DNA of 64,000 bases, taken from contig NC_051131.1 in NCBI RefSeq assembly GCF_014839805.1, positions 11,024,913 through 11,088,912 on the forward strand, read 5' to 3'. The notes under the pieces are model-generated. The model worked only from the letters and a program-made list of their open reading frames with translations. It was not told the DNA's origin and did not search any database. Shown piece after piece: positions 41,237 to 53,200 of the stretch; within the stretch, counting starts at the first letter, position 1; each line of letters starts with the position of its first letter. This stretch comes from Manduca sexta. Its lineage: Eukaryota > Arthropoda > Insecta > Lepidoptera > Sphingidae. A program made the position numbers and the translations under genes.

Positions 41237-42643
41237 ATGCGTGATGTAATTTAAGTATTTACTTTGTTGAATTAAGCGCATATCTCATCACTATTGAAGT
41301 AACAATATTTTCCTTTAAATAAACACACGAATTGAGAACCATTTCTTTTTAGGTAGTTAATGGGAAACTTATTTTTTCGAAGTTAGTTGAATGTGTAAGA
41401 CAATTAAATATGAAAGTGACACTGTCAACTATGCTATACATGTTAATTAAAATACTATTTGATACATCAGCGTAATACGTTAATTGCGGATATTATTTTT
41501 AACATTGTTAAACACGCAATAAAGTAATTAATTGAACATTTAAGTAGCCAGTTCCCACGTTAGTTTGTCATTATAATGTAAATCAAAAATCTTTTCATTT
41601 CCATAAAAAAGCAATTTCTCTTTCTATCAATATCAACTTTGCGTTGCAGATTATTAAAAAAGTTTTAGTTTCCGCGAATCGTACCCTCCGTAGCGTGTCC
41701 CCGCCGCATATTAACCGCACTTTTGTATTCAATTTAGCGGACCATTTCTGTGGTTCTGTTAGATATTTGTAGATTTGGTTGTGTATTTTTGTTGGTTACT
41801 ATGTTTTGTTCGCTGTTTCGCCCGCGTAGCCCTACTGTAGGGAATCCTAGCGCCAGCTGAATGACTTCAATGCTATCTATTTAAAAAATCGAATAAAAAC
41901 TTCCATTATCTTCTACGACAGTATAATATCGGCATAAAAATTGTCTATATATTAATCCACGACATGATCTATCCGAGTACCAAATATCTTCCGAATCCAT
42001 TCAAATATTTCTACGCTTACCTTTCACAAACATCTTTACAAAAAATCACAAACATTTGAATTATAATATTAGTAAGATAAGAAGTCTTACTAGCTTTGGA
42101 ACGTCGCTACACTTCATTTTATCTGCAGGCAAAATGTACCATATTTTATTGAGAAATGCTGTAACTTCCTACTCGTAAAAAAACATAATCGGGTCACTTT
42201 AAATTGGCTCCTATTTATACAAAATGAAAGACTCGCTTTATTTTTATTGGTTTAATAAAACTACACATTTTTTATGTATGCGAAGACGCCCAACTTGACA
42301 CCGGTTCACACACTCCTCTAGTTAAATATTTAAATACAGAGAAATTATCACAGCGGGACAACTTAGTTTAAGTGTCGGCTTTATAGCTCATGCTTAGTAA
42401 TCAAAGCCTCAATAAAATATTGACATGAATAAATATTACATTTGTTTATTATTCTATTGGCGTCCTGTAAGTGTTGGGGAGACTTCGGTTTTATCTAATA
42501 TAATATTTAGAAAGATAAATTGTACTGGAATCTTATTGGAACTCTGTGCGTGTAATGGTTCTATTTATTTTCTCAATTTCGTACTATGATTATTCAGAAT
42601 ATAAATTATGTTTGGCTATGACTATGACTAGGATTATGACTGC

Positions 42644-42889
42644 TTCTTTGGCATAGTAGCACTGCATGCGCGGTACGGCAGTGCTCTGAGGTCCTGGGTT
42701 TGAATCCCGTGTCGAGCAAAGTGATACTTGGGTTTTTCTACTCAGTATCAGCTCGGAGTCAGGAATTTGTGCTCGATACGGCGATAGTCTCAGCCCTATC
42801 ACATCATGGGACGGAACACATTTGGTGAAAAGTCGGTGCCCTGGTTGCGCCTCTGCATACCTCTTCGAGGATGAATGCGTGATGTTTGT
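42644..42889 (+). repeat. tRNA-derived SINE, family B, full length
   Basis: Head CTTTGGCATAGTAGCACTGC, box B GGGTTTGAATCCCGTGTCG, body TTTTCTACTCAGTATCAGCT and tail CACATCATGGGACGGAAC to CCTCTTCGAGGATGAATGCG. The best copy of this family in the window. Confidence 0.8.
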
Positions 42890-43685
42890 TTTGTAAATTA
42901 TGATTTTATATATATGAAAAACGTAGCATCACACTTTATTTCTCTTTATGGTTTAAGTAGATATTTATCACACGAATTTCGATAATGGGGCTAATTGTGT
43001 TTAATCCTATATAGCAGGCGGCTAGCTTTATGGTCTTAGCCATACAATATATATCATACATCTTGGTTTTACATATAGCGTTTTTATTGTATGCGATATA
43101 AAATATAATAATTTTAAAAATAATTTAAAGGTGGTTAAATATTTGTCAAGGTTTCGTTTTTTATTTCGTTGAAAATGGTGTTAATTATAATAATTATTAT
43201 TTATTACTTATTAATTAGGACAGCTACGAAGATGTTTCTGCAGCAAGAGTGTAGGTACTTAGTTAATTTAGCTTATGCATTCTCTATTCAACGAAATCGT
43301 CATATCAAACTTTTAGATTTCTATGTACAATATTCATTCACTTTTATAACTAAACAGAACGCTTTCCTTTGCTTCATACGCGAATAAACGGGAATATAGG
43401 TAATAAATCAAAAGGTCGACACAGAGGATGCCTCCATTATGTTATGAAGCGAAATATATAGTGGAGACTTCCTTTGAAGTACACGATCCTTAACTATGAG
43501 ACAAGTTCGAAGAATTGTTAGAGCTCGGATACTAAAATGAAAATTTTATTATCTTGTTCTTTTTAGTTGTGATACAACAGCCGCTGTTCTCTTTATTTCT
43601 TTAAACGATATGTAGTGTGCTCTAAACATTAATTAAAGAAAAATAGTTGATAGTTTATTTAAGAGGTAACATTTTTGTGTTTTAA

Positions 43686-43910
43686 TGTGTGTATTCTTTG
43701 TGAATTTATCGTTCGCTTTAACGGTGAAGGAAAACATCGTGAGGAAACCTGCACATCTGAGAAGTTCTCTATAGGAATTTCGAAGGTGTGTGAAGTCTAC
43801 CAATCCGCACTAGGCCAGCGTGGTGGACTAAGGCCTAAACCCTCTCAGTAGTAGAGGAGGCCCGTGCTCAGCAGTGGGCAAGTATTATAATACAGGGCTG
43901 ATATTATTAT
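43686..43910 (+). repeat. SINE family A, 5'-truncated
   Basis: Begins GTGTGTATTCTTTGTGAATT, inside the body, and runs to CAGGGCTGATATTATTATAT. The tRNA-like head is missing. Confidence 0.75.
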
Positions 43911-43991
43911 ATTATTATTAATGTGGTTTAGAGCTGCTGGTAAATAAGTACACAATGCATGCTATTTAATGTAGATTGGCGAGAGACATTG

Positions 43992-44215
43992 ATACCTTGA
44001 TAGTTTTCAGAATTGTACCTTCCATTTTGGTACTGGATTGGTTACTGATACTTCGATAGTCTAAACTCTAAAGAATTATACCTGCCGTTTCGGTACTGGA
44101 TTGGTTATAATTGACACCTCTATAGTATAAAGAATTATACCTTCCGTTTTGGTACTGGATTGGTAACTGATACCTCGATAGTCTAAAGTCTAAAGAATTA
44201 TACCTGCGGTTTTGA
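43992..44215 (+). repeat. Irregular tandem repeat, about 60-70-base unit
   Basis: Four diverged units, each with GATACCTCGATAGT-like, AAAGAATTATACCT-like and GGTACTGGATTGGTTA-like blocks. Unit spacing varies because of small indels. Confidence 0.8.
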
Positions 44216-44293
44216 ATTGGTTAGTAACATGACTAACGCCAGCGGAAGGCCCGGGAGGCCTGGGATTGATATGAAGAATGAAAAAAGTATGCA

Positions 44294-44360
44294 TCGTAAG
44301 TAAGTCGAGAGCACATGTTCCTGCTCCACTCCCCCTCTTCCGATTTAACAATAACTTAGT
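44294..44360 (+). repeat. Unclassified repeat shared with 25129-25196
   Basis: GTCGAGAGCACATGTTCCTG and CGATTTAACAATAACTTAG parallel the segment at 25129-25196. Confidence 0.55.
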
Positions 44361-45335
44361 TTGGACTAAAAGTATCTGAAATCCCAAAATCAACCAGCGT
44401 AAAGAAATTTTAAAATGCCAAACACGACAAACACAACAGCCAACAATCACCCTTTCATTAACCGTTATTACGCATGACATACGGACGAGGCACAAGACCA
44501 AGCAATTATTGAGGCCCAAATCAATGAAGACGTATGTACGTACAAATTATTTTAATGAACGTTTAATACATCATGCCTTGGATGCAGCGTGTCATAGTTT
44601 TAAACTTATTAAGCCTTAGGGAGCAATTAAATTTGAATGCTCAAACGGTTTAAATATAGGTGGAAATGTATGCCTCGGGCGACGGATTGAACACTTAAAC
44701 AATTTCGATTCCAAGCTTCATATAAAAAGTATGCTTTAATTATCTGATGTAATGTAGCGGTATTGGGATTTTTTGTTTCAACGTTTTGAAATTAATGAGT
44801 GTTTCGATCACAGATATTATAGGTTAGTGTTCATTCAAAAATCATTACAGCATTATTGATTAATATGTTAATTTTTGAATCCGATATTAATATACCTATT
44901 ACGTGATAAATTATTTTTTATAGTCTACAAAGAGCACTTCTTTATGATATCAATAATTTTCAATGACTACAATCTTTAATCAAGTTGTTATTTCGTCTAG
45001 GTAGAGAAATAACATTGTATATACGTTGTCTTGCATAACAGCTTTCCCAAACAAGAAAGCGTAGGGAAAACAAAGCAATATCATGAGAAAAGATACGCCG
45101 ATACTATAGCGAATAGTGTATCTAATGTTTCTAATTGCCCCCTTATCTATAATCTGAAAGTGGAAGCAACGTTTAACTTACATCGTACTTTCACCATGGT
45201 CAGTTGAGTGCGTAGACAGGGACATAATAAGGATTTGGCGAGGGGGCCAAAATATTATATAGAGGATTACTAATTGGCTTTTGATTTTCCTTAAATAAAT
45301 TGATAGTGCGTGTGTGATAGTGCGAAATTCAGCAC

Positions 45336-45680
45336 AGGGGCCAATCTCAACGAAGATCAGCCAGGCAAGCTGAAGATATTATAGAACACACGTATATGCG
45401 ATATACACAGGTGCACTCTCTGTTCCTTCACTCTCATATTCCGGTGAGATGGCAAGCCGACAAGACCGGAGAGAGATCAGGCGCAGGACCAACGGCTTGT
45501 TGTGCTTTCCGAGTATCATGCACAATCAACTTTCTTACTCTAAGATGACTGCGTAATTTTTAAGCTAGAAACATCCAGTCACAGTTACTTTTATGTCGAT
45601 CCGGAATTCAACCTAGCACCTCAACGCGGTACTCGTATACCTATCCTGGTCGCATTACAAATACGCCACAGAGATAGTCC
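45336..45680 (-). repeat. tRNA-derived SINE, family C
   Basis: Left end CAATCTCAACGAAGATCAGC, body CTCTCTGTTCCTTCACTCTC, head region near GCATTACAAATACGCCAC. More diverged at box B than 32871-33246. Confidence 0.7.
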
Positions 45681-46436
45681 AATTAATTAGCTTATTAATA
45701 TTTGGTTGTCTTGAGTAATCTTGTTTCTGTTTATTATACTGATATATTACAAAGAGCTTTCTAATTATCTGCATGATTAATTATTTTCTTCATAAATTTT
45801 CATTTATGAAATTATTATAACCAGGAACACTGTGAATCTTTAATGTTGAACTAGTCTTAAGTCTATCGCCTCTTTGGATTTATTGTTAATTTTATTTGTT
45901 TAATGTATTCTGTCGTCTGCTTTAATATGGAGAAGTACTGCTAGTATAATGTAGACTTGTTGTAACAGTTGCCAGTGGAAGTGTGTTACTAATTTTAAGT
46001 TTCTTAACCTTCAGATTAAAAAAATAAGAGCCACATTTATTTTTCCTTAGTCCATGACTGCGTGAAAGCGTGTAGGAACGAAACGAATAATTTTGTTGTG
46101 CACGTGCCCATTGTATAGGTATTAACTAGATAAAGATTTTTAGCATATTAGAATAAAATAAATCAAATAATTTACGTAGTTTATTGTATTCTTAGCGATA
46201 ATACATCAGTGTTGATTCGTCGATATGTGTTTGGTAATTTCACTCTCTATCCAAACACTAAAACAAAGCTGGTTATTTAGTGTAGTTTTTTTATACTGTA
46301 GTACTTCTCCGGTCGAGCAGAACTATTGATGCTACGCCAACAATTTGCAACGGTTTTTAAACCTTACATACAATTTTGATGCTATAAATAATTTAATTTT
46401 ATTTTAGTGATGCGAGTGAATCATTGTTGCGAATGA

Positions 46437-46706
46437 AAGGGACTGCCGAGACGAAGGTCCACAGGTTCAAAAATTAAGGCTTCTGAATTTGCGAAGTTAT
46501 GTTTATCAATTATCGTTCGTTTTAACAGTGAAGGAAAACATTTTGAAGAAACCTACATAAATGAAAATTCTTAAAAAAAATGATAGTATTTTAGTCAAGT
46601 CTGCCGTTACATTATGCCAGCGTGGTGGAGTTGGACTAAGGCCCTTTCAGTAGAGAAGGCCTGAGCTCAGCAGTAGGCAGTGTATAATACAAGACTAGTA
46701 TTATTA
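46437..46706 (+). repeat. SINE family A, diverged
   Basis: GGACTGCCGAGACGAAGGTC, AACAGTGAAGGAAAACATTT and CCAGCGTGGTGGAGTTGGAC mark head-to-tail order; the first part of the head is absent. Confidence 0.7.
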
Positions 46707-47160
46707 ATGCTTGTGAAGTTCCAATTTACGCAATGACAGAGGTCGGTCGTGTCATGTCTAGCATTTTAAACGTCTTTTTACAAACTGTTTCGATTTGAAT
46801 AGTTATTGATGCGGAAACGAGCGACGTCGAAGAGTGATTGATAACGGTTCTTAAAGGTATATAGCAGATGATTTATGATTTCAAAACATACAACTTGTGT
46901 TTTTCTAGTGTTACAGCGATTGTCGAGTAAATTCGTAAATATATGGTGACTAAATTTATTTCATAGTGGTTAAATGTAATAAAATAAAAGTGAATGTAAA
47001 TATGTATTATTATTAAGTAATATACCATCTAAAATTAATTAAAGATATGAAAAAAAAGTAATTGAGAAGGATATTGAAATCATGTATACATAATTAAATT
47101 AAAAATTCCTTTGACATTGCATGAGTCAATCAGATCATTATAAGTACAATACCGGATCAA

Positions 47161-47166
47161 TTTATT
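47161..47166 (-). promoter_or_regulatory. Polyadenylation signal of proteinase gene A
   Basis: AATAAA on the minus strand, 73 bases past the stop codon. The surrounding 3' UTR (AAGTTGGCAATGTTGACTC) is also recognisable downstream of the second gene copy. Confidence 0.55.
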
Positions 47167-47238
47167 ATAAGTTGGCAATGTTGACTCATTTTAAATGATT
47201 TTGAACTTTGCCAGTTAAAATAAAAGGAGATATTTGTA

Positions 47239-50200
47239 TTACAAAGTGACGTAAGTAGGTTCCGTGGTGACGCCACAGCTGTTGTTCCTGGTGGATATTA
47301 ACATGTATCCATCGATACCCCATGTGGGTCCCCAGGAGTTCTTTAGGATCCAGAAGGTGTCTCCGTTTCGTGTGCCGTATCCTACTAGCGCCATTTCATG
47401 GTTTAACATTGTTTCATTGCTAGAAGAAAATATATTATTATAAAAATCTGTTTCTTGGAAAAATCTGCTTAATCCTTAGTACAAATGAGCTGAAAAAATT
47501 AGGATAAAAATAAAATGAGCTAGCCGTTTGCTTGATGGTAAGCGATACGACCGCTCATAAGCAGTAGAAACACCATCCAAAACTTCGAATTATAAAGTAT
47601 TATTTTGGTAATCCACTGCGCTCGCCATTCTGAGACATGAGATGTTAAGTCTTATTATGTCCAGTAATTACACTGGCTACAACGTCCTTCAACAACACTG
47701 TCTACACACTGCTGATTGGCGGCAGAAGATTGTGGTGGTACCTACCCAGGCCGACTCCCACATATGAGGAACCTACCACCAACTAACAGTACTTACTAAA
47801 ACACGTATTAAATTTTTTAAGGTAGTCTCTAATTGCCGTTATTCTGCAAAATGGCTAAACCAATTTTGTCAAGAATGGTATGGATGAATTCTCTCACCAG
47901 TTTGCATCGTAGAATACGCCTGAGGAGTAAAGTGAGAACGCCTCAGTTACGTGAACAGACACCGACAATGGGCCGTGGTTCACCAGTGCAACCTTCAAAA
48001 AATTAACATAAAATATGTATTCATTTTACCGAATACAACTATTTTAAGAATATGAAAACAGTGACTCATTTACCTTCAGCGCTCCGACATTGTGTGGTGG
48101 AACATCAGTGAAACCCTTGATGAAGAACCTCACTGTCATGTTCTTGATATGACAGAAGCCGTCCTGCAAATATTAAATTGATAATATAACTAATACTATA
48201 AGTTCAAAAGTTTGTAAAAATGTTTGGTTGTTTGATAGAAGTAAACGCAGAAACAGTTGAACGGATTTGGATGAAATTTGGCATACAGATAGACCACGTC
48301 CTGAATTAACATAATATAGCCTCGGTTATTTGCTCCCATGGAACATAATGATTTTTTTAAATCTGATTTTGAATTAGATGGCGTTGTGCGCCGGTATGGA
48401 CCGGTTTGGGATTTTGGTAGAAAGGTTTCTAAGCATGCGCAGCCGCAAGCAACACCTAGTATCTTATTATATTTAAACTTTGTATTTTTCTCAAAAAGAT
48501 TTATGGTCGAGAAATCCAGTTTTGTGAAGCATTATATTTCTGGACCTTGTGCTCCTTACTTTGTTAAGGTAAGATCCGTATTCCTCTTCAGTGGGTAAAC
48601 CGTAGTCCATCATCCATTTATACGCAGCGGTGTCTGTACCTCCTTTACAACCTGCTGCTCCGTAACTGAACAATAGAAGGTGCTTAATTAAATTATTAGG
48701 ATTTCTTCACCAAAAATAAATAATGAAAGATGAAAACCCATTTTGTTCGAAGCCACATTTTGTGTATAAGAGCAATTTAATGGTTTCGATCTTGGAAAAC
48801 AATCTTTAAGAACCAGCTTATGTAATTTGAATGCAAGAACCTTTTTGTATTTTATGAATATCTGTTAGTTATTGGAACCATTCTCAAATCAAACACTATT
48901 TTGAAAGATTCATTTAATATAGTGGTGGGATATATTTTATATTCGTCCCGATAGCGACCTATATACACAAGGTGTTAAAAACCGTCGTAGTGGCACACGT
49001 AAGTGCGTTGCATTTCGGGATCAACCTGTGTATCCAGTTCCAACAGGCCGACATAATTGTGTCGACTGTCGAAGGGTAATCATCTGTCGTCAGTCGACAT
49101 CCTACTGGACTCCACTCCACTTACCATCAGGTGCAGTGGGGTCCATATGCCCTGCCCGTATAAAAAAAAGATAAAAACATCTATAATTTTACCTTACTGC
49201 ATAGTTACTATTTATGCAGTAAATACACTTACGGCCAAGCGCAGTCAATTAGTGCCTGGTTGCTCAGACTGAGAATTTTCCCTCCATTATGACGTGCTAT
49301 AGCTCCCTCCACGGCGGCGATGGTGCCGTATGTCCAACAAGAAGCGCAATCCTCCTGATCTGTAATTTTTTTTTCATTAAATATCTAAAAATAATGATTG
49401 GATTTTTGTCTCTTTAGTTTTCTTAACGTTTGTCTCTTTAGTTTTCTTAACGTTTTGATCGTTTTTATTTACCATTATAAAATCAATCGGCCTATACGTG
49501 GCATCCTTCATCCTACAATGGAATTTTAGTTGTATGTACTTACTTTTAATCCAGGAAACGTATCCGAGCAGCCTTAAGTCATATTCATCAGGTAAAACCG
49601 TTTCTATATCTTTGATGTGAGAATCATTATACGGAAAGGCAATATTGCCAGTTTTTCCTTCAGGACGCCTCCACAACCCCTGGTATCTTTCCATCTCTTT
49701 AGGAGTGCGATCAGCGAACTGATTAACAGCAAGTGTGTAGCCAAGATTCTTGCGGTTCGTGGATCTTATCAACCTGAAGAGATGAGTTCAATTATTGTTA
49801 CATGAATAGGTGTGTTTGGTTTTAATCATGGAAATTTACATTCCATAGGCTCTGCTTACCTCATTTTGTCTTGGAATATGCTCCTTCTAGTAGCGTGCTC
49901 ATAATTGTGTTCGTAATTTCTGTCGTATTTATTTTTGAACCTATAAAATAATGCTATATTTAATTGATTTGTTAAAGAGAATCGGTGAGTAAAAATACAA
50001 GTACTAGATCTATGGTGAACTATTCAAGGTAATGTTTACTGTGTTATCCAAACATATTAAGCTAGAAAGAAGAATAATATTAGAATAAGCTAACCCGATT
50101 CTAATGAATTACAAATAATTGGTTATATGGCAGTTTTGCTATCACGTTTTATTTGGTAAAATTGCAACAGACAACCCTAATTTCTAACCTATATGTTTAA

Positions 50201-53200
50201 GAACCCGTACCATCTCGACAAAAGGTGCTATTTGGATTTTAATAGCATTTGCTCGCAGCTCTGCCCGCGTATAGGATTTGTCCGGGATAAAAGTCCCGTT
50301 ATATATTTTCCCAGGATAGTAAACTATCTCCATACCAAATTTCATAATAATTCATTCAGTAGATATTGAGAAAATCGATAACATACAGACAGACTGAAAA
50401 GGGGACTTTATTTTACAATATGTACAGATGTGCTAATGATACTTTATTTATAGCAATAAAAAAAACTAAGATTGTAGGTAAAGGATGCGACTTACGCGTT
50501 GAAAACATGATCGACGTGTTTATCGTTTTCAGGATCGACGAAGAGCAGGTGCTGGGTCACCGACTCACTGTCCATCGTGTGCTCTGTGTATTCATTTCCG
50601 CATCCATCTGGTACAATTAAATATATACATATAACACTTTACTATTTTTTAAAAGTGACAACGAATCCACTTGTTAATAGAAACTGAATATTGTTTTTGT
50701 CGTGATTAGTCAAAATGTAAATATTATTTTTATCATTCACAGTATTGAATATTTCTGTAATTTGTCTATTTTTGTCTACAAGCATTGTTGTCTTACTGTT
50801 TAAGACATTTATGAGGTTACCACCAAATTTGTAAGATATTATTCAAAAGTTTTATATTACTACCGTTTATAGATCAACAGTTAACCATGAAGCCAACGAA
50901 TTGTTAATGAATCATGCCATCATATATCATGAACTGTGTTTATTTATATCAGTTCGAAGTCAACTTATCAAAATAGAAAACAAATACTTACAATCATCAA
51001 TTTTAAAAACAGCGTCGTCGAAATCAGTTTCAAATCCAAAGAAGTCCCATATTTCATGTTTGCTCAAGAACCCTAACCCCTCGTTGTATTCTTTCACTTG
51101 ATATCTAAAATGAATATCTTATATTTATTACTTGCATTTATTATTTATTATTACTAACTCGGTACTTTGCGGATGTACCGTTTTCAAGTGTCCGGTGATC
51201 AGGTGCTCAATAGTTCATACTTCCTACCAGCAAAAGTCATAATATCTATAAATATGTATAATATTATAATATTATAATATTAGTAAACGTGTGTATCTAC
51301 CTGACTGGAATCCACTCCTCTGTTTCGTTTTCAAACTCTGCCCACACTGTTTGTCTAATGTCATTTCCGTTTTCCGAACTTTGACAGTAAAATTGTATAG
51401 TGTCCTTATCATTGACGGGATCAAAATCTGAAATATTTATTAAATTGATGTTATCACGATAGAACATTATTAGAATATATCGTTACATGGGCATTGAAAA
51501 AATTCAAATGCGAGGGTTGCAGTGATGAGTGCATTAATGACTTCTACACTTCAAATTACTTTCAAATTCTTATGAAGGATTCTCATGAAGTCTTCAATAT
51601 TAGGTAATTATCCCACGGTTGACGATGAACGAATTGCAAGTAGGGCTGAATACTAGAAACGAGTTCGCGAGCATTGAGAATCGAGTGTATACTTCTGATA
51701 GTTTTGTCGCCGAGCTATATCGCGTGTATGAGTGCGATAGCTGATTTCTTCTACCGTAGTTCAGATTTAGTTGAATTTCTCGGCGTGTGTTCGGACCGTC
51801 AAGAGTGCATCGTTCAACGAGTATGATCTTTGATCGCTCTTGTCACTATTACAAACTAGTGGAGAGTATTCTCGGCAGCAATGCGAACAGTCAGCGATCA
51901 AATATTCATATATCTATATGTCTCTTTTATTTACACGAGATCTACATCTATTTTACGTTCCTTCTGCGAGAAAATAATATTTAGTACGTCGCTTCGTCGT
52001 CGGAGGTAAGACAAGTGCCTTTAGGAGCACGATTTTTTCTATTAAACATTACACACATAGCTTCGAAGAGTTAAAGGTGTGCCTTGAGTTTTTAAATCTG
52101 CGTAACTTCGCCTTGACATCATTACACTCTTAATATGGCCATCGTGCACTTTTAAGTAGGATTTGCTAACCCGCCTTAGGTCAGCATAGTGACGATCATG
52201 ATGACAAAGTTGGAGGTTTGGATGTTTGGAAGATGGATGTTGTTTAGTAAAAGTAGGGGCAGAAACTTGACATTAATAGGTTTTTCTGTATGCTTAAACA
52301 CACGATTATGTGCTGGATAAATATAAAATACTTAATAATTAATTTATATCATTATCCGGGCAGACGTTGTCCTGCCACAGACCGCATTTTATGTTAACTA
52401 CCGTTCGGATTATAGGATTCGACAACAGTGCCACCTATCGGATCTAAAATTATCATAGGATTCAAGTTGGAACTAACTAAACTCTCACAAACATTTTCAT
52501 TGGTATAAGTTACGTGATTTCGGAGATTTGTGGGTACGATAAATATTTTGTTTACAAAAATATCCCCCAATTTCATAATATTTCCCGTCTTTTTCGATGA
52601 TTTTTCAAAATTATTATTTGATGCAAATTTTATCCTGATAATAAAGAACACAACAAAAAAGGAATCAGACAAGCCGAATGAGGCTTTCACAATTGACAAA
52701 CGATTTTTATTTATATAGATAAATGAATGAGAATACAAGCAATCCGAACGTCGTACAGTCTTACCAACAAACTCGAAGTCTTCTGTATCAGGCAAAACTG
52801 TTCCAATTGATAATCTTCTAAATTGCTGATCCAACTTCATTGCCTGGCATTTCACCACGTTAGACGCATTTTTCGTGAACTCGGGGTGGATCTAATTTAA
52901 CATAAGTAATTTAAAAGTTTTACATATATTGACTACGGTTTTACAATAAAATTATGATATATTCAATTAAGTACCATAAATAATGATTTCTTATGTTTAC
53001 GAATATTAGGCATTAGAATTAAACTATTTTTAAGATTTTATCGCAGTATTCGCGGTAGTCTTGCAGCCTTCGTTCGTCACGGGGGGCCGTGACGAACGAA
53101 GGCTGCAAGGTCTTCGAAACGTCGGAAGAAAACTAAAACATTAAAACCGCGATAAAATCCGAAAAATAGTTTAATTTTACCACCATAAATAAATGAATAG

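Larger units (their letters stand above)
36673..42643. other. Gene-poor interval with scattered repeats
   Basis: Contains a retroelement tail (39255-39570), Helitron pieces (39798-40011, 40445-40686), SINE fragments (40981-41236) and a small cluster of GCGTACGC motifs (38849-38915). The GC-richer unique stretch 38215-38415 is unexplained. No exon supported. Confidence 0.4.
42890..47160. other. Intergenic between SINE and proteinase gene
   Basis: Contains two family A SINEs (43686-43910, 46437-46706), a family C SINE (45336-45680), an irregular tandem repeat (43992-44215) and an unclassified repeat (44294-44360). The 109-residue frame at 44190-44519 overlaps repeats and has no recognised domain. 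Confidence 0.45.

Noticed and set aside
44190..44519. 109-residue minus-strand frame with Cys-rich start
   Set aside because: Overlaps the tandem repeat and an unclassified repeat; no motif and no splice context to support it.
49377..49772. 131-residue reading frame as a separate gene
   Set aside because: It is exon 9 of proteinase A (49544-49773) read on into its intron; the true frame is joined at both splice sites.
52394..52858. 154-residue frame as a separate gene
   Set aside because: Only 52765-52858 is coding (exon 4 of proteinase A); the rest is read-through into the intron after the GTAAGA donor.
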